The notes: generated by a model from the sequence alone, not told the origin. A DNA stretch of 64,000 nucleotides from Candidatus Altimarinota bacterium (GCA_029233985.1 JARGOK010000001.1:1581-65580); one strand, 5' to 3'; counted from the first letter of the stretch, positions 9,801-21,000 are shown. A program made the numbers and translations.

Positions 9801-11493
9801 CGGTTTGGAATTCTTCGAAGCTGATACTTGGGCTTATATGAAGGAGAAGGCTGGTATTTATTCTTGGTGAATCAACAGTGATCGTCCTGTTTTCGGAGTA
9901 ATTGGTGATTCGAAGAGGCGATGCTACTTTGCTTCTCTCATAATCGTATGAACTGATAAAACTCAGGTTTTTATTTTCTGGGTCAGCTCTATACACACTA
10001 ATCTTCCCCGCATCAAATCCAGCTCTTTTGGCACTGAGAGCACAGGCTCCTGAAGTCGTGGATTCGTGGACATAGACTCCGAGTGAGTAGGATTGGGAGT
10101 TTGACTCGATAAAACAGAGGAGTTTTTGGTCTGGAATATCGTCCTCTGATGATGTGATTGGTGGGAAAGAAGGGGAGTTGAAATCAAGGGTTCCAGAATT
10201 CACTTTCTGAGACCAGATGATGTGTTCTCCGCCAATCATCGTAAAGAAACTTCCCTGTTTTTCTGCAAAGCTCATGATTGACTTTGTCCCAGAAGTAAAG
10301 ACGATGGCAGGTGTTTTTTGTTGAAGATAATGCAAAGCCTCTGAGAGAGTGGTGATTTTTTTATGGGAAAGAAACCCAATCACACTACCTTCTTCGAAAG
10401 TCGGGGGAATGACGCTCAACTCGAAAGGAAGTGCTGTTCGATTTGCCAGCAGCTGAGGAGTTAGGTCAGTCCACTTGTTTCTGTAAAGTGCTGCGAAGTT
10501 GTTGGCATCGAGGAGTGAGTTGAATGGAAAATTGGCGTTCATTGTTTGGTACCCATTTCCGAGGTAGGCAAAGCTGTACTGAACTTCTGTATAAAAGTCG
10601 AGTAGTGATTGGGTAGGGATGGGAAGCTGAATGGAGGTACTGGCCGTCAGAAGGTGAGAGGAATACTGCCAGTCAGATTGTCCTGACCGATACCGGATGA
10701 CAACAGTGTCAAAGAGTCTCGTACTCTCTGCTGGAACTCGAATCTGCTGCTGGTGAACCAACAGTGAAGCTGATGGAATATTTGCCCCTTCGCTGGTGAT
10801 TTGGTCGATACTAATATCGCTGAGTTTTTGGTACGTGGTGAGTGTGTTTTCGATAAGTAGTGCTCCGTGGTCGATAGTTTTTGTTTTGCTAAAGAGTTTT
10901 TCGTCTGGCCCGAGGATAGAGTGTAGACGAGGTGTGCGTACATACAGCATTTCTGGCGTAGGATTGAATGTCACATGGTAACCAATTGGAAAATCTAATG
11001 GAAGAGAGGTTTCATCAACGGTTTCCTGCTTTCCCTCTCGGAGAATATCGTAAGTCAGATTGATATAGCTGTCTTTTGCTATAGTCGTTGAAATTCTTCC
11101 AATTTTAGTGCTGTTTTGTTGGGAAATATTTGTCACTGAAAAGACATGTGTGGAGCCAACGAGACTTTGTGTTAACTCACCAGATTGGACGATAAATGTC
11201 GGGCTGTAGTCTGTCGTAACAGGAAATGCAATGGCGTCAGTCAGTTGAGCTTCTCTTAAAGTGATCTGAAAATCTTTTGGTGATGGGTTGATCAAATCAG
11301 CCATGAATACATCAAAAGAAACGGGGTCTGACCCAACTTTTACGAGCTTTATTGGCGTGATGGATTCAGGTGCCTGAAGGAGCTGAGTCTTAAAAAGATC
11401 TGCAACATCTCCCCAATTGCTAAGAAGAAGGAGAAGTCCAACACCGATGAGGGTTGGGATCAAAATCATTGGTTGTGGCTTTTTTCTTGGCAT
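6850..11493 (-). CDS. Giant surface protein with C-terminal SLH repeats
   Basis: The 1547-residue protein has an N-terminal uncleaved-looking membrane anchor or signal (MILIPTLIGVGLLLLL, residues 9-24). A very long Ser/Thr/Leu-rich beta-type ectodomain follows, and the C-terminal 190 residues contain SLH repeats. The repeats are visible as LNIISGSGGLFKPDDSINRA, TFFDVPQTAWFHGFVETIKE with VVDGFQDGSFKPSNSLTRAE, and a third degenerate unit ending in ISRAQFIYNLMI. SLH domains bind secondary cell-wall polymers, so the protein probably coats the cell. An acidic Thr/Ser-rich linker (residues 1305-1350) precedes the SLH region. A TATAAT-like box about 15 bases upstream of the ATG suggests a leaderless transcript. 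The ectodomain function is unknown. Confidence 0.88.
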   Translation of the reverse strand: MPRKKPQPMILIPTLIGVGLLLLLSNWGDVADLFKTQLLQAPESITPIKLVKVGSDPVSFDVFMADLINPSPKDFQITLREAQLTDAIAFPVTTDYSPTFIVQSGELTQSLVGSTHVFSVTNISQQNSTKIGRISTTIAKDSYINLTYDILREGKQETVDETSLPLDFPIGYHVTFNPTPEMLYVRTPRLHSILGPDEKLFSKTKTIDHGALLIENTLTTYQKLSDISIDQITSEGANIPSASLLVHQQQIRVPAESTRLFDTVVIRYRSGQSDWQYSSHLLTASTSIQLPIPTQSLLDFYTEVQYSFAYLGNGYQTMNANFPFNSLLDANNFAALYRNKWTDLTPQLLANRTALPFELSVIPPTFEEGSVIGFLSHKKITTLSEALHYLQQKTPAIVFTSGTKSIMSFAEKQGSFFTMIGGEHIIWSQKVNSGTLDFNSPSFPPITSSEDDIPDQKLLCFIESNSQSYSLGVYVHESTTSGACALSAKRAGFDAGKISVYRADPENKNLSFISSYDYERSKVASPLRITNYSENRTITVDSPRINTSLLLHISPSISFEEFQTVQLVRESSISFSFAETLPNCSSSCFIRVVERVNAGSESYEITSAALMYSPKRSEMLQLCFSNMDDLTNILTPTDLTFSVISGTSVGPELSFISATGCYEYIPDSDNEDFPNLSQLASNTVNTSLPPETITIHTNGFSSNSISIPPQRHYTSLQNGSKLQLAHSKLVFEYHRLDLKNRELDTAEFSKSQMITGLSERALLQVYPMGNVLIHKRLHQPIFLDQLEVDTPINETLIFPQDSQNLQIPHIIKILPPREVIDQSIVSLESGNLIIPITLPIPSDIKVFLQNSFRSDATLSSSISNQQIFSPQAGFAQFKNASGSISFQLTIEKALATDTSLFQNTIPPTPIPQNSSLFQVSSPLVFDMTNELSSTIGQSQKNPFFLPTAVPSQEYSHILTKAGINSRLRESKFSNTTCSQTFSLDPSTMLVTGTVDETSPLSVCTFFTSMTTDTDLSSLKLEYTQKIWYAIPILSQKTESDIQVLSLALEKNSTDVNQTLALSSRLEQFGRSDKSFVGTEAELSPSEELTITFDSVTSSLQFQGSTAGLSDNQVLYFRAIDGNTGLISRIQIDLSLAEVIPSSVVLTSSFPNQVNIPVLLRELDFSENEINSLQVSTDVLPSDTVYDSSTGILLVQALSDLEGEKFSVQLTNEKENQVRVDFIITLAQAEELNLTTKNFSTNVNFSINLIALIPTGSSFVVPELPNWIQQSGPVLSGKTPSESLAITLQIQDLVNTKVYLLPIISTSDEEITPALDPDTEEEDTPSTSDSLQGEALPGEETDAEGTQKSAAETTCFPDINLQPKEYQLAICLAKNLNIISGSGGLFKPDDSINRAEISKILVSGPLVLFNIIRNTEINQLSKIFSRQTFFDVPQTAWFHGFVETIKELQVVDGFQDGSFKPSNSLTRAEASKMIVNTIAQLSPGSLVGSDTLKASAGANEPWFTRFVNVMNANGGNMPEPNEFEELGSPISRAQFIYNLMIVLDGVAK

Positions 11494-11651
11494 ATTCCAG
11501 GCATTATTATAAAGAGACTAAGGTTTTGGAATGTGTATCGCAACGAAATAAGGTAGAGAGATGAGGAAAACGTTGTGAATGTGGGGTCTAACCAGCCACA
11601 TTGCAGTACGCTTTTTTTTGTACTATACTGAAATACCACATAAACTTTTAA

Positions 11652-12188
11652 ATGATGGATGCAAAAGTATTTGTTGAACATATCTACAAGGGAAAGAAGC
11701 GCCGTACTGGTGACCCCTTTGTGAGTCATCCCTATGCAGTCCAGGCTCTTTTAAGGAATGCAGGAGTTGATGACGAAGAGGTTCTTACCGCAGCTTTATT
11801 GCACGACATCTTAGAAGATACAGATCTCAGTAAGTCCTACCTCGCCTTTCGGTTTGGTCTTCGGATAGCAGACATTGTTGAAATGCTCTCTAAGCAAGAT
11901 TTTTGGACGACTGACTTCTGCAAGATGAAAAGTAATATGGATGAAATGGAAATTGGATTTGGACATCATCCAGAAGCTGTTGTCATCAAAATGGCAGACC
12001 GACTCCACAACCTCCAAACTATCGAAGGGTTCAAACCAAAAAAACAGCAAGAGTACCTTTACGAAAGCACAGAGGTTTTGATGCCTGTTTTTGACAGGTG
12101 TTGTACTATTGATAAGCTCAGTCCTTATCATCAGGTCATGCTCAACCTCAAGTCTCAGCTCAATGACACTATCTCCTCTCTAGCCTAG
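11652..12188 (+). CDS. Stand-alone RelA/SpoT-type HD phosphohydrolase
   Basis: This 178-residue protein is made almost entirely of the HD domain seen at the N-terminus of Rel/SpoT. The matching motifs are RRTGDPFVSHP (His26), the ALLHDILEDT box (His51, Asp52, Glu55, Asp56) and KMADRLHN (Asp116, Asn120). The family hydrolyses the 3'-pyrophosphate of (p)ppGpp; single-domain versions are called small alarmone hydrolases (Mesh1-like). No synthetase domain is present in this gene. All metal ligands and the ED pair are retained, so activity is plausible. It is followed 6 bases later by a winged-helix regulator, which suggests a two-gene operon. A nucleotidase acting on another substrate is an alternative. 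Confidence 0.83.
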   Translation: MMDAKVFVEHIYKGKKRRTGDPFVSHPYAVQALLRNAGVDDEEVLTAALLHDILEDTDLSKSYLAFRFGLRIADIVEMLSKQDFWTTDFCKMKSNMDEMEIGFGHHPEAVVIKMADRLHNLQTIEGFKPKKQQEYLYESTEVLMPVFDRCCTIDKLSPYHQVMLNLKSQLNDTISSLA

Positions 12189-12194
12189 AATCGT

Positions 12195-12944
12195 ATGAAA
12201 TCACCCGTTGAACAACTTTCTAACATGCTTAGTATTTGCATAAATTGTGCGAATATTACTTTGGAAATCATAGTCCATCGGGAATTAGACAAAAACTACT
12301 TGATGAAATCACTTGGACTCGAGGAATCAGTGTTTGAAAACTCTATGAATGAACTTCTTGAGAAAGATGTAATTGTTTCATTTGAAAATGACCAGAATAT
12401 CACCTTGTACAAGGTGGCTCATCTACTGGATATAAAAAAGCGTATTTCAGCTGATTCAGACACCTATCAGACTCTAAAAGGAGTTATTTTCCCAGACCTC
12501 GCTACCAATGGGAAAATATCTCTTCTGAAATATGAAGGTTGGGAAGGAATCAGACAGGTGTATCTAGAAGTCTTGTCTGAAGCTATCCAGTCTGGTGAAG
12601 AAATCCTTGCCTTTGAGGAAATTTTAAACAAGGTTGAATCTGGAATTGGAGCAGAATTCTTGGGGAATTATCTCAATCGTCGTATTGAAAATAAAGTTAT
12701 GGCAAAGGTTATCACAACTGACACAGCAAGTGCTCGTGAGTATGCTATAGGAAGAAATGAGTCTTTTACAGATGTTCAAATCGCAGCAGACCTTAGCCTC
12801 AGCGGAACTATTAATATAGTAGGTGACTTAATCATGTCATATTCCATGAAGCCCCTCCAAGGGACACTTCTAAGAGACCACTCCCAAGCAAATAATCTCA
12901 AAAATATTTTTAACCTTGTATGGAACGCTAGTGGAACTGCTTAG
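12195..12944 (+). CDS. TrmB-like winged-helix protein, HD-protein partner
   Basis: The protein has 249 residues. The N-terminal 70 form a probable winged helix (TLEIIVHRELDKNYLMKSLG, then FENSMNELLEKDVIV). The C-terminal part resembles the effector module of TrmB-family regulators, with KYEGWEGIRQVYLEVL at residues 114-129 followed by GEEILAFEE. The same YEG..GI pattern occurs in the second TrmB-type protein of this window (22772-23554). It sits 6 bases downstream of the HD hydrolase and overlaps the convergent methyltransferase by 4 bases. It is likely a transcriptional regulator responding to a small ligand; ligand and targets are unknown. Confidence 0.65.
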   Translation: MKSPVEQLSNMLSICINCANITLEIIVHRELDKNYLMKSLGLEESVFENSMNELLEKDVIVSFENDQNITLYKVAHLLDIKKRISADSDTYQTLKGVIFPDLATNGKISLLKYEGWEGIRQVYLEVLSEAIQSGEEILAFEEILNKVESGIGAEFLGNYLNRRIENKVMAKVITTDTASAREYAIGRNESFTDVQIAADLSLSGTINIVGDLIMSYSMKPLQGTLLRDHSQANNLKNIFNLVWNASGTA

Positions 12945-14227
12945 CCTCTTGCTCCCCATAGATAAAGAATTTTTTTTCTCCATTTTTGTGGTTCCTCTGG
13001 GTCTCTATATGTGAAGTCTTGAGACAATGACTGCATCTTATTCCTGATTATTTGTAGACTTGTATTATTAGAAAACATACTAATAAAGTCTGGTTCGACC
13101 TCTGCTGTAGCTTTAGTGGGGATATCTCCCACAGTTGATGTTTTTTTGTAAAACCCAGCCGCCTTGAGAAGCGCTTCATGTGAGCCATTAAACTCAAGGC
13201 ATCGAATATGATATGGATGATTTTTATCAGGGATATTTGTCAGGCTCATATTTATCGCTTCTGGCGCAGACTCTGGATGATTAGGATTCTGCATGAGCAC
13301 TCCTCTTTCTTGGAGAAGTTCATAGGTGTAGTATCGAGAAATTTTATAAAACCCAGCAAGTCCCGACTCTGGAATATCTTCGATAAAGATACCGTGCTTG
13401 GGAAGAAGTAGACGAATTTTTTTAAAAAAGTCTAAGCGTACTCGTCGGAGTTCTTCTGAGGAAACCAAGCTAAGTATTTCAGATGTTACAAACCACATAG
13501 CTGTAACAATATCAAATTTCCCAAGGTTTTTTTTCTTAGCGACTTCTGCAAAATCTCCAGCTTCAAAACGGATCTTCACACCATCTATCACAGTCACTTC
13601 ATCATCTGTGTTTGTCTGGTAAACTTCACCAATATACTTGCGTGTTGCCTCTATGTGCTCAGGAAGAAGATCATTGAAAACAACCTCTTTCATTTTTGTT
13701 CGTTTTGCAAGTTCAATCAAAAGCACACTAAGTCTTCCATTTCCACATCCAATATCGAGTACTCGTCCTGTTCTGACACCCGAAGTCGTTGGGTCCATCA
13801 CCTCTGCATAAGCATCAGAATAAGCATCAATAAGGAGCGCACAGTCCTCCCAGTAGTTTGGTCCACCACGTTTTTTGAGGTCAAAGTTGTTGTAAAAAGC
13901 TATTGTAATCCGTTTAAATTCTTCATTTGTTATTTGACCATTCTCAAATAGCCAGCCTGCGGCTTTTCGTAGGTTTCTGAAAGTGATTTCTGGATATCTA
14001 CTATCATTTATATGGTGAGCCTTTTCCAGCTCTTCACCAGTGGGGATATGGGTGTCTTTGTATCCTTTATTAATATACTTTATAACTTCACTTTCCATGA
14101 CCTCATAGTGCCCACTTCCTGGAGTTTTTCGTCTCCTCGAAGCACCGCTAGTATCCATTTCAAGAATATCAGAGTCCGACTGAAGTCCTACTTCATGTGA
14201 TGGTGATTTTGAGGCTTCTGTAGACAT
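12941..14227 (-). CDS. Class I SAM-dependent methyltransferase
   Basis: The 428-residue protein has a charged N-terminal extension of about 120 residues. A Rossmann-type methyltransferase domain follows, with motif I GRVLDIGCGNGRLSVLL (155-171), an acidic loop at EVVFNDLLPEH (motif II region), IRFEAGDFAEV (motif III region) and FDIVTAMWFVT (motif IV). Small-molecule methyltransferases of the Methyltransf_11/25 type share this layout. The long N-terminal extension and a C-terminal segment of 80 residues are not familiar, so the substrate cannot be named. It begins 3 bases after the 208-residue gene upstream ends, which indicates translational coupling. Confidence 0.8.
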   Translation of the reverse strand: MSTEASKSPSHEVGLQSDSDILEMDTSGASRRRKTPGSGHYEVMESEVIKYINKGYKDTHIPTGEELEKAHHINDSRYPEITFRNLRKAAGWLFENGQITNEEFKRITIAFYNNFDLKKRGGPNYWEDCALLIDAYSDAYAEVMDPTTSGVRTGRVLDIGCGNGRLSVLLIELAKRTKMKEVVFNDLLPEHIEATRKYIGEVYQTNTDDEVTVIDGVKIRFEAGDFAEVAKKKNLGKFDIVTAMWFVTSEILSLVSSEELRRVRLDFFKKIRLLLPKHGIFIEDIPESGLAGFYKISRYYTYELLQERGVLMQNPNHPESAPEAINMSLTNIPDKNHPYHIRCLEFNGSHEALLKAAGFYKKTSTVGDIPTKATAEVEPDFISMFSNNTSLQIIRNKMQSLSQDFTYRDPEEPQKWRKKILYLWGARG

Positions 14228-14230
14228 AAC

Positions 14231-14857
14231 TTAACTTTTAGGACGCTTTACAATTTGAAAATTTGACAAAGAGTCTAAAAATACAGATACAATTGGAGCA
14301 TTTGATTCTAAGAACATTTTCTTTATAGATTCTTTTATCATCTTCATTTTATCATCCTTATTCATTTGTTTAGACTTTAGTATACCATCAGTTGCAGAGG
14401 TTATCTGATTCCAAAGGCTTCTTTTAGCTTCTTCTAAAAGGGCATCTATTTCGGCATCAATATTTAATGTTGCATAATCAACTTCAGATTCATTTTTGGC
14501 AAAGGCTTTATCTATAGCTCCAACTCCAGTAACTCTTAAAACTTGAGCTAGTGTGAGGTTTACAATTTTGTAGACCTGTTGATCTGCTCTGTCTATATAA
14601 AAAGGAGCACGCAAGGATCTAAAAGATCTTTTTTTATTGGGATGATCTGTTTCTTCTGCATGGTCCTCTTCATACGCAGAAATAAACATATACAGAGGGA
14701 AAACCTTTTTTGTAGTGTCACCCATGCCAGGATACATACTTTTTTCAATCAGCTTAAATTTTGCTTCACGATTTGAATCTTCTTTGTGGTAAGAATTTTC
14801 TCGTGCTAGCTCAGCATTACTGTCACTATCTGTCGATGATTTCATTTTTTCAGACAT
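14231..14857 (-). CDS. Hypothetical protein coupled to the methyltransferase
   Basis: This 208-residue charged cytoplasmic protein has no membrane segment. The N-terminus is Ser/Asp/Glu-rich. The centre reads FYIDRADQQVYKIVNLTLAQ, and the second half is predicted mostly helical (IDAEIDALLEEAKRSLWNQI, then KSKQMNKDDKMKMIKESIKK). I recognise no domain. The gap to the methyltransferase start is 3 bases, so both proteins are probably made together. It could be an accessory subunit or a substrate of the methyltransferase; neither can be shown from the sequence. Confidence 0.7.
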   Translation of the reverse strand: MSEKMKSSTDSDSNAELARENSYHKEDSNREAKFKLIEKSMYPGMGDTTKKVFPLYMFISAYEEDHAEETDHPNKKRSFRSLRAPFYIDRADQQVYKIVNLTLAQVLRVTGVGAIDKAFAKNESEVDYATLNIDAEIDALLEEAKRSLWNQITSATDGILKSKQMNKDDKMKMIKESIKKMFLESNAPIVSVFLDSLSNFQIVKRPKS

Positions 14858-15030
14858 CTAGAATCAATGAGAAAACAAGTAATTAATATAACATCTTAGC
14901 TCATAAAGTCAATAATTTTATGCTTTTTACATATATTATTGTCCGACGCAATTTTAATCCATATCTTCAAAAAAGCAAAGGAATTGTGGTATTCATAGAG
15001 AATGATTCATTTTACAAATAGATTATTTTT

Positions 15031-15063
15031 CTAAAAAAAGCTCCTCTTCGGAGCTTTTTTTAG
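15031..15063. terminator. Strong bidirectional-type intrinsic terminator
   Basis: A perfect 14-base stem (CTAAAAAAAGCTCC paired with its complement) closes a five-base loop. The A-run and T-run flank the AGCTCC core on both strands. It lies 28 bases downstream of the giant SLH gene stop (minus strand) and separates it from the 208-residue gene. Confidence 0.9.
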
Positions 15064-15090
15064 AAAGTTTATTCATTTAATATGATTAGC

Positions 15091-18000
15091 CTACAGCACA
15101 GATTCTAGTATTTTGAGCTTTTGAAGTAGGAAAATCATCACTTCTGCGGCATCTGAACGAATGCTTAGCTGTGGTCCATGAAACATGTTTTGCTTCTTGC
15201 TGACGTAAACGTCATTTTCAAGAGCGTATGCTACATACTTATCAAACCATACTCCTTTTTCAACATCACGATATTGTCGAGATGCGGTACCAGGATTTGA
15301 AAAGTCTATCCCAGCTGCCTCAAACATGATCTTTAAAAACTCTGACCGGTTTACAGGGTCCCATGGCCGAAAAGAAGTTTTCCCCTGATCGATAGCTGGG
15401 AGATTGTACACGTCAACTCCGATGGATAGGGCAGCTCCCGGACGAAGAACACCGTCTCCATCGACTATTCCAAGTTCTTTTGCTTTGGATATCCAAGGAG
15501 TAAACCATGCATCGATCTCAGTATCGAGGAATGGCTTTTCGGTGATTTCTTCAGATGGAGAGATACAATTTGATTCAAGGACAAACTTTACAAGCTCCGC
15601 TCTATTGAGGTGCTCGTTTGGAGCATATTTTCCAGGACGTATCCCACGAGAAAGACCATAGTTATTGAGAGTAATAATGGCTGACTCGTCACGATGACCT
15701 GTAATGTCTTCAAAAGACTCACTATTTTCTGGATGAATACATCCCTTGAGAAGCGCTTTTTCCGATGGTGCAAGAGTATAGTTATCCTCTGCAATACCTG
15801 CACCGTCATCATATGGGAAATCTCTTGGTTGGCCATTGTCGAATCTTGGTCCACCACCACCTCCTCCCGAACCACCAGAACCACCTGTTGATCCAGTTCC
15901 GGTTGTTCCAGTAGATCCTCCCGTGGTTCCAGATCCTGATGTTGTTCCTGTAGCTCCGCCTCCACTTGTTCCACCAGTTGATCCTGTTGATGATGAGCTG
16001 CCAGAACTTCCTCCGGTAACACCTCCTGTGCTTCCTCCTGACCCGGTTGTTCCAGTTGTCGAAGCAGAACCTGATGTACCTGATGAACTACCACCAGTCG
16101 ATCCAGAGCCTGTACTGCCTCCAGTAGTCCCTGTGCTCGTTGTGGTTCCTGATGAACCACTTCCAGTCGTTCCGCTAGTAGCTCCAGAACCTGTACTACC
16201 ACTAGTACTCCCTCCGCTTGCTCCCGTAGAACCAGAACCTGATGTTCCTGAACTAGACCCTCCCGTACTTGCTGTACTGCCTCCAGATGTCCCAGTGGAT
16301 CCTGATCCAGTCGTTCCGGTAGATCCTGAGCTGGTCGCACCTCCTGTGGAGCCTGATCCAGTTGTGCCAGTGGATGCCGAGCCTGTTGTTCCTGATGTAG
16401 TACCTCCACCACTAGTGCCACCCCCTGAAGGATTTGATCCTCCAGAAAGTGCGGTTCCCTTGACTCCTTCTACTTCCCAGAAGAGAACTCCATTGATGAG
16501 AATCAACTCTACTGGTTTTCCATCAGCTGATACTGGTGCCTCTGGAATATCTTCTGATCTGTGATTTCCTGGACCCATATCTAGTCCTGCAAGAGCTGCT
16601 TCAGTTCCCATTCTCTGATATGTAAAGTAGGGGAATCGGCTTTTTTCTTCATCTACAAATCCTATTGCATTTGGTTTGACCACCATGAAATCAAACTCGT
16701 TGTCTTTTGCGTAGATAGTCTTTCCGATGACGGTAAATTTTCCAATCGTGTCATCTACCCATGTCCCACGGATATCATCTCTATCCATTCTGACTCCATT
16801 CATCCCTGGATCACATGCATTTACAAACCCTGCCATGATTGGTTCAGTTCCTTTCGTGAAAAGGATTCGCTGTTCTCCTGTAAAAGGAACGCTTCCTTGA
16901 GTCGTATCTGAAACAATAGTGTTTGGAGAATTGTATAGTCGAGCTACTACACCATTTTGTAGTCCTGTGATCTTCGCAGAACAATCGAGGCCTGATCCAG
17001 AGAATCCTGTAGTACCTCCACCGCCTGTTCCTGTTGGACCACCACTCGTAGCATTTCCTCCTGATCCTCCTGTAGAACCTGATCCTGATGTTCCAACGCT
17101 AGATCCTCCAGTGTTTCCGGTTGATCCACCAGTTGTCCCTGTGGACCCTGAGCTGGTTGTGCCGTTTGCTGACCCTCCTGTTGAACCAGAAGCCGAGGTA
17201 GATCCTGATGTTCCAGCGCTAGCTCCTCCTGTGCTACCTGTCGATCCACCAGTTGTCCCTGTGGACCCTGAGCTGGTTGTTCCGTTTGCTGATCCTCCTG
17301 TTGAACCAGAAGTTGAAGTCGATCCAGTTGTTCCATTTGAAACTCCTGACCCACTTGTTCCTGAATTGTTTCCACCAGATGATCCAGTACTTCCACTTGC
17401 TGTTGATCCTGATGTTCCATTTGATCCTCCAGACACAGCTCCAGCATCAACACCACCGCCACTTCCACCGCTTGTTGATCCTGATCCATTGGTACCGTCA
17501 AAATTGATAACAGAAGTTCCTCCGCCACCTGATGTACCTGATGTACCTGTTATATTTACACCGCCTGATGTTCCACTGGTTGTTCCGCCTGTTGTACCAG
17601 TCGTTCCATTTGGTCCAGCTGGATCATCGAAATCGATAGTAATGAAATCATCATTATTTCCATTGTTTTCTGGATCGATTTTAAACTGATATGTTTCAGC
17701 CTCACCTCCGATGAGTCTCCCAACTCTAAAAGCTGAAGAGTCTCCATCCCATGTCGACATAACAACAGCAGGGACACGAGTAAACATTAGTCGCCCATAA
17801 AACCCTTTATCCGCTCCAGAAGCAAAATTTTTGAGTCTCTCAAGATTTGTTCTTCCAATTCTTTCTTCGTTGAGTTTTAGACAGATGGTTTCAACTTTGA
17901 AAACCGAATCGTTTTTTCCGAAGACAACAGGGTAGTTTCTGACCAACCACTCGTCTCCTTCTTCAATCTCTCTCTTTCCATCGTATGTCCCACTGAGATC

Positions 18001-21000
18001 AGTATCCATCATCATATTGAAGTAAATGACTCCTTTTCTGTATGAGGTAAAGACAACATTGAAACAAGAGAGTTGTTCAGATTCATTTTCCCGAAGGAGA
18101 CTTATTGGTACTTGAGAAAACTCTGGTCTGCGACTGAGTCCATTGATATCTCCATCTTGCTCCCCGTAGTCTGGCTCTTTTTCAAAATCAAGATCTACAT
18201 TATCCCTATCCTGAGGATTGAGCCCTGATGGGTACCCAAGATGAAATTCTCCATTTTTGATTTTGTAAAAGGGGAGCTGGCTCGCATCAAATCCAAATTC
18301 AGCTGATCCGCCTGCCGCAGCATAATACTCTGGGGTAGCTGTTCCTGGACGTGGCTCAGAAGGATACTCGAGAAGCGATGGATCCTCTGGTTTTTTCCAG
18401 GTATTAAATAAAAATGTGGAATGTTCTCCGTGTGGAGTTTGGTTTTTACTATTTCCAAGACCTGCCCGTACTGGCCAAAACCTTCCTACAAGAAGATTTG
18501 GTCTGTCTGGATCGTCCATATCATTTACAGGTATGACAGCAAATGGCTTGAGAAGCTCTGATGAAACCGTAAACCTCCCATAAAACCCATGTTTTCGTCT
18601 CAAATCTGATCCTTTTGGAATATAAAATCGGACTTCATGGACTCCAAATCCCGCACCAAAGATCCGTTGGTTTTCTCTTACAATTCGTGTTTTTCTTTTT
18701 TGAGCTGGGTCACTCGGATCCAGATACGCTTTGTCTGGTGGAAGCATATAATCAACATACTGACCATCACCGTTGAGATCTAGCTGAGCTAAGACGGTGA
18801 ATGAACCCGCAGGACCTGCGGCAGGTGCAGGTGGTTGACCATCGGGTTTTATGAATGGTTTTACAATACCTGCACCACCACCGGCAAAAGCACCTGCTCC
18901 ACCGCCACCTCCTTTTGCTGCTTCACCGTTTACGACAATTTGAAAATAATCGAAAGAACCTTCCTCTAGCATATTGACAATATCTGGAGCCAGGGCGCTC
19001 GGTGGGGCAGGTAGTGGGGGGGGAGCTGGAGCAGGTGCTGGCACCACAAATGGGGCCTTATTCACCACACCCTCCCGATCTTTATCTTTCATGATAGAGT
19101 CTGGAGCTTTTTCTCCATCTACAGTGTTTCCAATGTAAACCTGCTTTGTTTTTTGAGCTAATGGGAAGAAGAGAAATCCAAATTTTCCCCCTGGATTAGT
19201 AGGATTTGCTACCGTATCTCTTGGTTCTGATGGGAAATCGTAGTCTTCTAGATCTTCATCAAATATTTCCCCATAAAACTCAGGTGGAGTCTCGTAGGGA
19301 GGTACAGGAACGGGTTCCCATGGGGGAGTGGGATCATCTTGTGGGTCATTTGGTGGCAGAGGAGTATCCTCATCTCCCTCTGGAAGAAGTTCATCTTCAG
19401 GACATGTTGGGGATTCAATCACACATTCTTCTGGGTTTGAACCAACAATATTCGCATTACAAGTGGCTGCAAGTATTTGTATCTTTGATGCCAGAGCTGC
19501 TTTACTACTTATTCCCACAGCTTCTAATGCACGTTGAACTTGCTGAGCATATCCATAATTTAGTTGTCGGTAGTCACACTGTGGAGTCAGGTATTCATTG
19601 AAAATCTCGAATAATTTTTTTAGTTCATCAAATGGACAATCAGTAGAATAACACCCTTCCTTGTGAATTATTCCTGCATGAGTGGTAACAGTCCCTGGTT
19701 CATCTACAGAAGGATCTAAAGCACATTTATTAGCAAGACTTTGTACTACAGCCAATTGATTTTGAACCTTGAAGGCTTGTTTGTAGTTTCCAAGAGTAAG
19801 TGCCAACACCATCTCTTGATTGAGCTGTTGCGAAATCGTCTCCATACATTTACAAGCAAGGTTTCTATTGACGGCAAAGAGTCGCACGAGTTCTTCGTAT
19901 GTCTCGGGACACCCTGTCCGTGGCGTGGTTTCTGCCTCAGGTTTTGGTGGTGTTTCTTCTGGAGCAGAAGACTTTGGTGTGCCTTCAGCTGGAGGTGCTT
20001 CATAACCAGGGCATTGCTCGAGTTCTTTTTGTAATTCTCTCCTTGTATTTATGTCATCCTCTTGCCTTATTCTTTTTTTTAGATCCTCACAGGAATTATT
20101 CACACTCCGTGAAGAAAAACGGTTTGGGTTTCCTCCTCCTCCTACTACTGCGAGTGTTGTACTTACTCCTCCCCCAAGATCATAAGTAATGCTTCCAGAC
20201 TGTTTATCTGGGTTTGAGATATTGAGTGCTTGGGTGAAGCTTCCTCCTCCGTCAAAAACTTGAGGTCCATCTGCTCCATCAAAACCCACTACAGTCGTGA
20301 GACCTCCTCCTAGCGTAGAAGTAAGTGTAAACATTTGTCCAGGATCATCTGTATTTGTTATTTGAAGTGTTACGGCTGTAGGGCCTACATCTGAAGAAGA
20401 AAGCTGTGAAGGGCTAAAACTAATAGTCGGATCGGCGTCTAGTGCTGTAAGAGATACGGTCACAGTATTCGAGTCCGTATTTCCATCACTTACTTTTAGC
20501 ACACAAGTCCTGGTACCCGATTCGTTTGGCAAAAATGTAGTGGTCACGCTAAAAGTCTCGGTATCTTGTCCAAAACCTGGAGTGTTGTGTATAAGATCTA
20601 CCCCTGGTCCACAGGCGCCTACACCTGGAGCAGGATCAGACCCGACAATTGTTCCTCCTACATCTGAAGCGCTCAGTGGCACAGTGAGCACAAGGTTTGG
20701 GTCTCCAGTGTTTGGATGGTTTGCACTTGCTGAAACAACTCCTGCTACTGTTCCATCGAGAGTAGGTGATGGGTTTGGTTCGTTTACCGTCAGCATAAAA
20801 GTCCCGAGATCTGTAAACCCTCCAGGATTACAATCAAACACACTGGCTTGAAGAGTAAAAACTCTTGGGAATGGTCCCATGACGGTTGTTGTATCGAGTG
20901 TAAATGTAGTGTTTCCACTAGTAATCGCATTGGTATTATTTGTATACTGCACTCTCCCCAGCTCACTTCCTTGTGGTGGTACAAACACCCCACCTGCACT

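Noticed and set aside
15836-17689. Long Pro/Val-rich plus-strand frames (15836-16564 and 16919-17689)
   Set aside because: They are the antisense of the Gly/Ser/Thr repeat blocks of the giant SLH gene; the composition is dictated by the repeats on the other strand.
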